Under the pieces are notes generated by a model. That model searched no databases and was not told the origin of the DNA. It saw only the letters and a list, made by a program, of their open reading frames with translations. Shown here one piece after another: positions 60,672 to 64,000 of a stretch of 64,000 nucleotides of DNA (its first letter is position 1; every line of letters starts with the position of its first letter). Source of the stretch: Phycisphaerae bacterium (GTDB lineage: Bacteria > Planctomycetota > Phycisphaerae > SM23-33); the NCBI GenBank assembly GCA_030745875.1, contig JASLNT010000118.1:20519-84518 (forward strand), in the 5' to 3' direction. The translations under genes were made by a program, and so were the position numbers.

Positions 60672-61697
60672 CTAGTACAGGCCATTGTACTCGGGGTAGA
60701 GTTTGGCCGTCAGTTCGAGCCACACCGGATCGACATCCCATGGTACGATCTTGGTCTTGTCGTTAACGGTTTCTTGAGTGACCGCGGTCATGGGAAGGAT
60801 GATTCGCTGGTTGATTTTGTCGATCTTGCCCTTCAAATGCGCGTGCAGCGCGAGGAATGAAATCATGCCCTCCCAGCCGGGCGAACTGCTCACTGTGTAA
60901 TTAATGCTTCCGTCACTGACGAGCGGGATGCCTACTGGCGAACCGTTCACCGTGATAATCTTGATGGGGTTATTGAGGAGTTGGCGGGCACTGAGCATTC
61001 GGACGATCGCAGCGGCCATGTCTTCGTTTCCTACGAGAAGGACAGAAAACTTCTCGCCCGATTCGATAAGGTCCTGAGCCTGGTTGGCTGCAATGCTCGG
61101 ATCGTACTTGCCGTCCCTGATCGCGACGATCTTGTTCTTACCGAGTTCCTTGACCCTGGGCTCGAAGGTGCTTCGATACTTCTGGACGGGAACACTCTCG
61201 AAGAGCCCGGTGACCATGGCGATGTTCTCGCCGGGGAAGGTCTTGGCGATATAGTCCGCCCAGTCGGAGCCCATCGCCTCCCAGTCGAAATCGATGCAGG
61301 CCACGACGTCGTCGTTCTGTTTGAGGACCTCTCCGAAGTTGTCGATAACGACCAGCGGAATCTTGGCGCGGGCGCATTTCTTGGCGGCGATGTTTGCTCC
61401 GCTTTCGTTGAACGTGAAAACGCACATTCCGTCGACGCCCTGCAGGATGAGGGATTCGATGTTTGCGATTTCCTTCTCGACGTCGTAGTTCGAGTTAAGG
61501 ACGATCACTTCGGTGCCGCCGAGTCCGGCCGCGTACTGAAAACCCTCAACGTTCTTCTTGTAATACGTATCGGGCCCGGGTGTCAGAAAGCCATATACGA
61601 GTTTCTTGCCCTCGGGCGATTCGGTGTCGCGGCAGCCGGCAAGAATCGCCGTCGCCGCTATCGCGATGATCCAAAAACAACTTTTCACTCTGTGCAT
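60672..61697 (-). CDS. Sugar ABC transporter substrate-binding lipoprotein (copy 2)
   Basis: 341-aa periplasmic-binding-protein type 1 lipoprotein (lipobox ATAILAGC). Blocks NSNYDVEKEIANIESLILQGVDG, FTFNESGANIAAKKC and SSSPGWEGMISFLALHAH are shared with the adjacent copy. By eye about four fifths of residues are identical, with the same length, so this is a recent tandem duplication. Substitutions occur at several candidate ligand-pocket positions (e.g. VIDNFGEVL versus VTDNAGQVL, and ITVNGSPVG versus IAQNGSPVG), which may reflect different sugar preference. The start is ATG 61697 (RBS AAGGAAC). It lies 14 bases upstream of the ATPase. Confidence 0.92.
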   Translation of the reverse strand: MHRVKSCFWIIAIAATAILAGCRDTESPEGKKLVYGFLTPGPDTYYKKNVEGFQYAAGLGGTEVIVLNSNYDVEKEIANIESLILQGVDGMCVFTFNESGANIAAKKCARAKIPLVVIDNFGEVLKQNDDVVACIDFDWEAMGSDWADYIAKTFPGENIAMVTGLFESVPVQKYRSTFEPRVKELGKNKIVAIRDGKYDPSIAANQAQDLIESGEKFSVLLVGNEDMAAAIVRMLSARQLLNNPIKIITVNGSPVGIPLVSDGSINYTVSSSPGWEGMISFLALHAHLKGKIDKINQRIILPMTAVTQETVNDKTKIVPWDVDPVWLELTAKLYPEYNGLY

Positions 61698-61738
61698 GAG
61701 TACGTTCCTTTCGTCGAAGACGTGATCAGCTTTCCGGT

Positions 61739-62764
61739 TCAATACAGCCCGTCGTACTCAGGGAAGTATCGGGCGGTCAGCTCCAGCCATACCGGATCGA
61801 CCTCCCATGGCACTACCTTGGTCTTGTCGTCAATCGTCTCCCTGGTCACCGGTGTTATCGGAAGCATGATTTGCTGGTTGACCTTGGTGGTTTTGCCTTT
61901 TATGTGCGCGTGCAGTGCGAGGAATGAGATCATGCCCTCCCATCCGGGCGAACTGCTTATCGTGTAGTTGATGCTCCCGTCCTTGACGAGAGGAATACCC
62001 ACGGGAGAACCGTTCTGCGCGATCACTTTGATGGGATTGTTAAGCAGCTTGCGGGCCTTGAGCATACGGACGATCGCAGCGGCCATGTCTTCGTTTCCTA
62101 CAAACAGGACTGAGAACTTCTCACCCGATTCGATAAGATCCTGGGCCTGGTTGACCGCGACGCTCGGGTCGTACTTCCCGTCCCTGATTGCTACGATCTT
62201 GTTCTTACCGAGCTCCTTGACCCTGGGCTCGAAGGTGCTTCTATACATCTGGACAGGGACGTGCTCGAAAAGCCCGGTGATCATGGCTATGTTCTGTCCG
62301 GGGAAGTTCTCTGCTATGTAGTCGGCCCAGTCGGAGCCCATTGCTTTCCAATCGAAGTCGATGCAGGCTACGATGTCTTCGGATTGTTTGAGGACCTGGC
62401 CGGCATTGTCGGTTACGACCAGCGGGATTCCGGCCTTGTCGCATTTTTTAGCGGCTATGTTGGCTCCGCTCTCGTTAAACGTGAACACGCACATGCCATC
62501 GACCCCCTGAAGTATGAGTGATTCGATGTTTGCGATTTCCTTCTCTGCGTCATAATTCGAGTTAAAGACGACCACTTCTGCTCCGGCCAGTTTGGCCGCG
62601 TACTGAAAACCCTCGACGTCCTTCTTGTACCACGTGTCCGGGCCGGGCGTTATGTAGCCGTACACGAGCTTCTTAGCGTCGGGTGACTCAGTGTCGCGGC
62701 AACCGGCGAGAAGGGCGGAGGCGATTATCGCGATGATCCAGAGGCCGTTGGTTGCTCTGCGCAT
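61739..62764 (-). CDS. Sugar ABC transporter substrate-binding lipoprotein (copy 1)
   Basis: 341-aa lipoprotein (lipobox SALLAGC) of the ribose/galactose-binding type. It begins LVYGYITPGPDTWYKKDVEG and has the paired blocks GKYDPSVAVNQAQDLIESGEK and SINYTISSSPGWEG. It is the first of the two near-identical binding-protein genes, 17 bases after the permease stop. Both copies have intact signal peptides and reading frames, so both are likely expressed. The cysteine in SGANIAAKKC is also conserved in both. Its exact sugar is unknown. Confidence 0.92.
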   Translation of the reverse strand: MRRATNGLWIIAIIASALLAGCRDTESPDAKKLVYGYITPGPDTWYKKDVEGFQYAAKLAGAEVVVFNSNYDAEKEIANIESLILQGVDGMCVFTFNESGANIAAKKCDKAGIPLVVTDNAGQVLKQSEDIVACIDFDWKAMGSDWADYIAENFPGQNIAMITGLFEHVPVQMYRSTFEPRVKELGKNKIVAIRDGKYDPSVAVNQAQDLIESGEKFSVLFVGNEDMAAAIVRMLKARKLLNNPIKVIAQNGSPVGIPLVKDGSINYTISSSPGWEGMISFLALHAHIKGKTTKVNQQIMLPITPVTRETIDDKTKVVPWEVDPVWLELTARYFPEYDGLY

Positions 62765-62781
62765 GGTTTCATTCCTTTTAT

Positions 62782-63747
62782 TTAGATTGCCGAGGCGCCC
62801 CGATTTCGAATCCTCTGGCTTAGCAGGCTGACGGCCAACGCCCCCAAGATCAACAGACCGAATGCGATGTCCTGGAAATACGGATTCACGCGAAGCATGT
62901 TCAGCACGTTCGATATGACGCCCATCAGGAGCACGCCGAAAAACGTCCCGATTATTCTGCCCTTACCGCCGCTCATCGGAGCGCCGCCGATCACCACTGC
63001 TCCAATAGCCTTAAGCTCCATCCCGCTCCCGCTGCTGGGAGCAGCGCTTCCAACGCGCGAGAGCAAAAGGACCGCCGCTATCCCGACTAGTAATCCGTTC
63101 AATGCGAAGAATACGAGCTTGTTACGGTTAACGCTTATGCCCGCAAGGTAGGCCGCACGCGGGTTAGAACCGATCGCGTAGACACGACGCCCCAGCCTTG
63201 TGTAAGTCAGCATGAAGTGCACCGCGAGATATCCGCCGAGACTGATCAGGAACAGCAGCGGGATAACATCGTAGAACCTCGTGGCTCCGAGGGTCTCGAA
63301 TTTCCCGTAGATCGTCTGGATCGTTCCGTCGGTCATAGCGAGGGAAATGCCCTTGAATATTCCGATGCAGGCCAGCGATACGATAAAGGACGGTGCGCGA
63401 AGAGCGACCGAAACCGCGCCGACGAACAGCCCGCATGCAACGGCTGCACACAGGCCGACGGGTACGGCCCAGGCAGCCCACGACTCGCTGTTCATGAGCA
63501 TGGCGATGATACACGAGGCCAGTCCGACGGCGGCTCCCACGGAAATGTCGAAGTTGCCCGAGACTATCAGAATTGTAGCCCCCGCAGCCACCAGCCCAAG
63601 AACGGATATCTGCTCAAGGATGCTTACGATGTTGCTGGTCTTGAGATACCTCGGATTCACCGAGGCCGTCACGCCCGATATGACAATGACGACGAGCAAC
63701 AGAAAGAACCACTGGCTGCGTAGTAAAGTACGTATCTTCTCGGGCAT
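62782..63747 (-). CDS. Ribose-type ABC transporter permease
   Basis: 321-aa inner-membrane permease (BPD_transp_2, RbsC class) with about eight to ten hydrophobic helices: WFFLLLVVIVISGVTA, ISVLGLVAAGATILIVSGNFDISVGAAVGLAS (the family motif), LVFFALNGLLVGIAAVLLL, and FQDIAFGLLILGALAVSLL. IGAVVIGGAPMSGGKG matches the cytoplasmic coupling loop that binds the ATPase. It is the first gene of the operon. The 253 bases upstream hold a possible promoter (TTGTCC, 17 bases, TACAAG) and a pair of direct repeats at about 63881 and 63908. Confidence 0.93.
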   Translation of the reverse strand: MPEKIRTLLRSQWFFLLLVVIVISGVTASVNPRYLKTSNIVSILEQISVLGLVAAGATILIVSGNFDISVGAAVGLASCIIAMLMNSESWAAWAVPVGLCAAVACGLFVGAVSVALRAPSFIVSLACIGIFKGISLAMTDGTIQTIYGKFETLGATRFYDVIPLLFLISLGGYLAVHFMLTYTRLGRRVYAIGSNPRAAYLAGISVNRNKLVFFALNGLLVGIAAVLLLSRVGSAAPSSGSGMELKAIGAVVIGGAPMSGGKGRIIGTFFGVLLMGVISNVLNMLRVNPYFQDIAFGLLILGALAVSLLSQRIRNRGASAI

Positions 63748-64000
63748 GGAAACACATAGAAAGAGGCGGTCTGATTGTTAGATAAGTACGGAATCTTGTA
63801 TCAGATGGAGAGTCGCTGGACAAGGCTATTCCTTGCAACATGCTCTCTCGGATGTCTTAATGTAAACGGCGGAGGAAAAATGTAGCGCGTGGCGGGCGGC
63901 GTAAAAGTGTAGCGCTTTGGACCTTATCCTGTTGGATCGCGTATTTTGGGAAGAATTTCCCCCTTTTGCATCGATCTGACAGGAGCAACCGGAGTGTACA
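63748..64000. other. Upstream region of the sugar-transporter operon, including a possible gene start at the window edge
   Basis: No complete gene. Two copies of TGTAGCGC (63881-63888 and 63908-63915), each preceded by an A-rich run, lie 27 bases apart, about 130-170 bases upstream of the permease start, compatible with binding sites for a regulator. At the extreme right, AGGAG (63981-63985) precedes a GTG (63994) on the plus strand, possibly the start of a gene that continues past the window. Confidence 0.35.

Noticed and set aside
60981..61967. A 328-codon frame opposite the sugar-binding proteins
   Set aside because: It spans the junction of two duplicated genes and has no independent support.
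1..64000. CRISPR arrays, tRNA/rRNA genes, insertion sequences, prophage
   Set aside because: No regularly spaced repeats, tRNA-like arms or transposase/integrase-like proteins were seen in the window.

Overview
This window comes from a bacterium of the phylum Planctomycetota, most likely class Phycisphaerae or a relative. That placement is inferred from gene content: a DUF1501/DUF1800 pair, two dihaem proteins related to the alpha subunit of hydrazine synthase, a Ser/Thr kinase with an extracytoplasmic tail, a pseudopilin with FTLVELLV, a dockerin-like/PEP-CTERM secreted amylase, Tat-exported TIM-barrel and deacetylase proteins, and a beta-helix protein. The DNA is moderately GC-rich and gene-dense, with many long meaningless antisense frames. 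I saw no tRNA, rRNA, CRISPR array, insertion sequence or phage gene.

Layout. 1-9.15 kb, mostly plus strand: Aquifex-type aconitase, LOG-family protein, an exported protein with an internal duplication, a BatA-like membrane protein, the radical SAM enzyme AmrS, a 25-codon gene for a very basic protein on the minus strand, and uvrB. 9.16-31.8 kb, all minus: a DUF1501/DUF1800/594-aa operon headed by a probable small RNA, a thioredoxin-like protein, a sialidase-type BNR protein, two large hybrid histidine kinases, the secreted amylase, and a three-gene operon of two zinc-ribbon membrane proteins plus a cysteine-peptidase lipoprotein. 32-42.6 kb: a secreted protein, a beta-helix protein, YjbQ, a coiled-coil/NPCBM protein, a lipoprotein, ribokinase and purM. 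42.7-51.7 kb: mutS2 without its Smr domain, a pseudopilin, an exported histone-deacetylase-fold protein, a Ser/Thr kinase and a GHL10-type glycosidase. 51.8-59 kb: two hydrazine-synthase-alpha-like dihaem proteins, the second fused to a formylglycine-generating-enzyme fold without its usual cysteines, bracketing a Tat-exported sugar-isomerase-like protein and a sulfatase remnant. 59.1-63.7 kb: a ribose-type ABC importer with two nearly identical binding proteins.

Taken together the accessory genes point to a heterotroph using extracellular polysaccharide, with sugar uptake and extracytoplasmic sensing. The strongest candidates for undescribed biology are the dihaem/isomerase/sulfatase locus (51.8-59 kb), the zinc-ribbon/ZU5/peptidase operon (26-31.8 kb), the roughly 97-nt RNA at 13.7 kb, the 25-codon gene at 6.9 kb, the Smr-less MutS2 and the exported deacetylase. 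Several near-consensus TTGACA/TATAAT promoters are visible, so housekeeping-sigma promoters in this genome can be read by eye. Protein families were recognised from motifs, without database searches.
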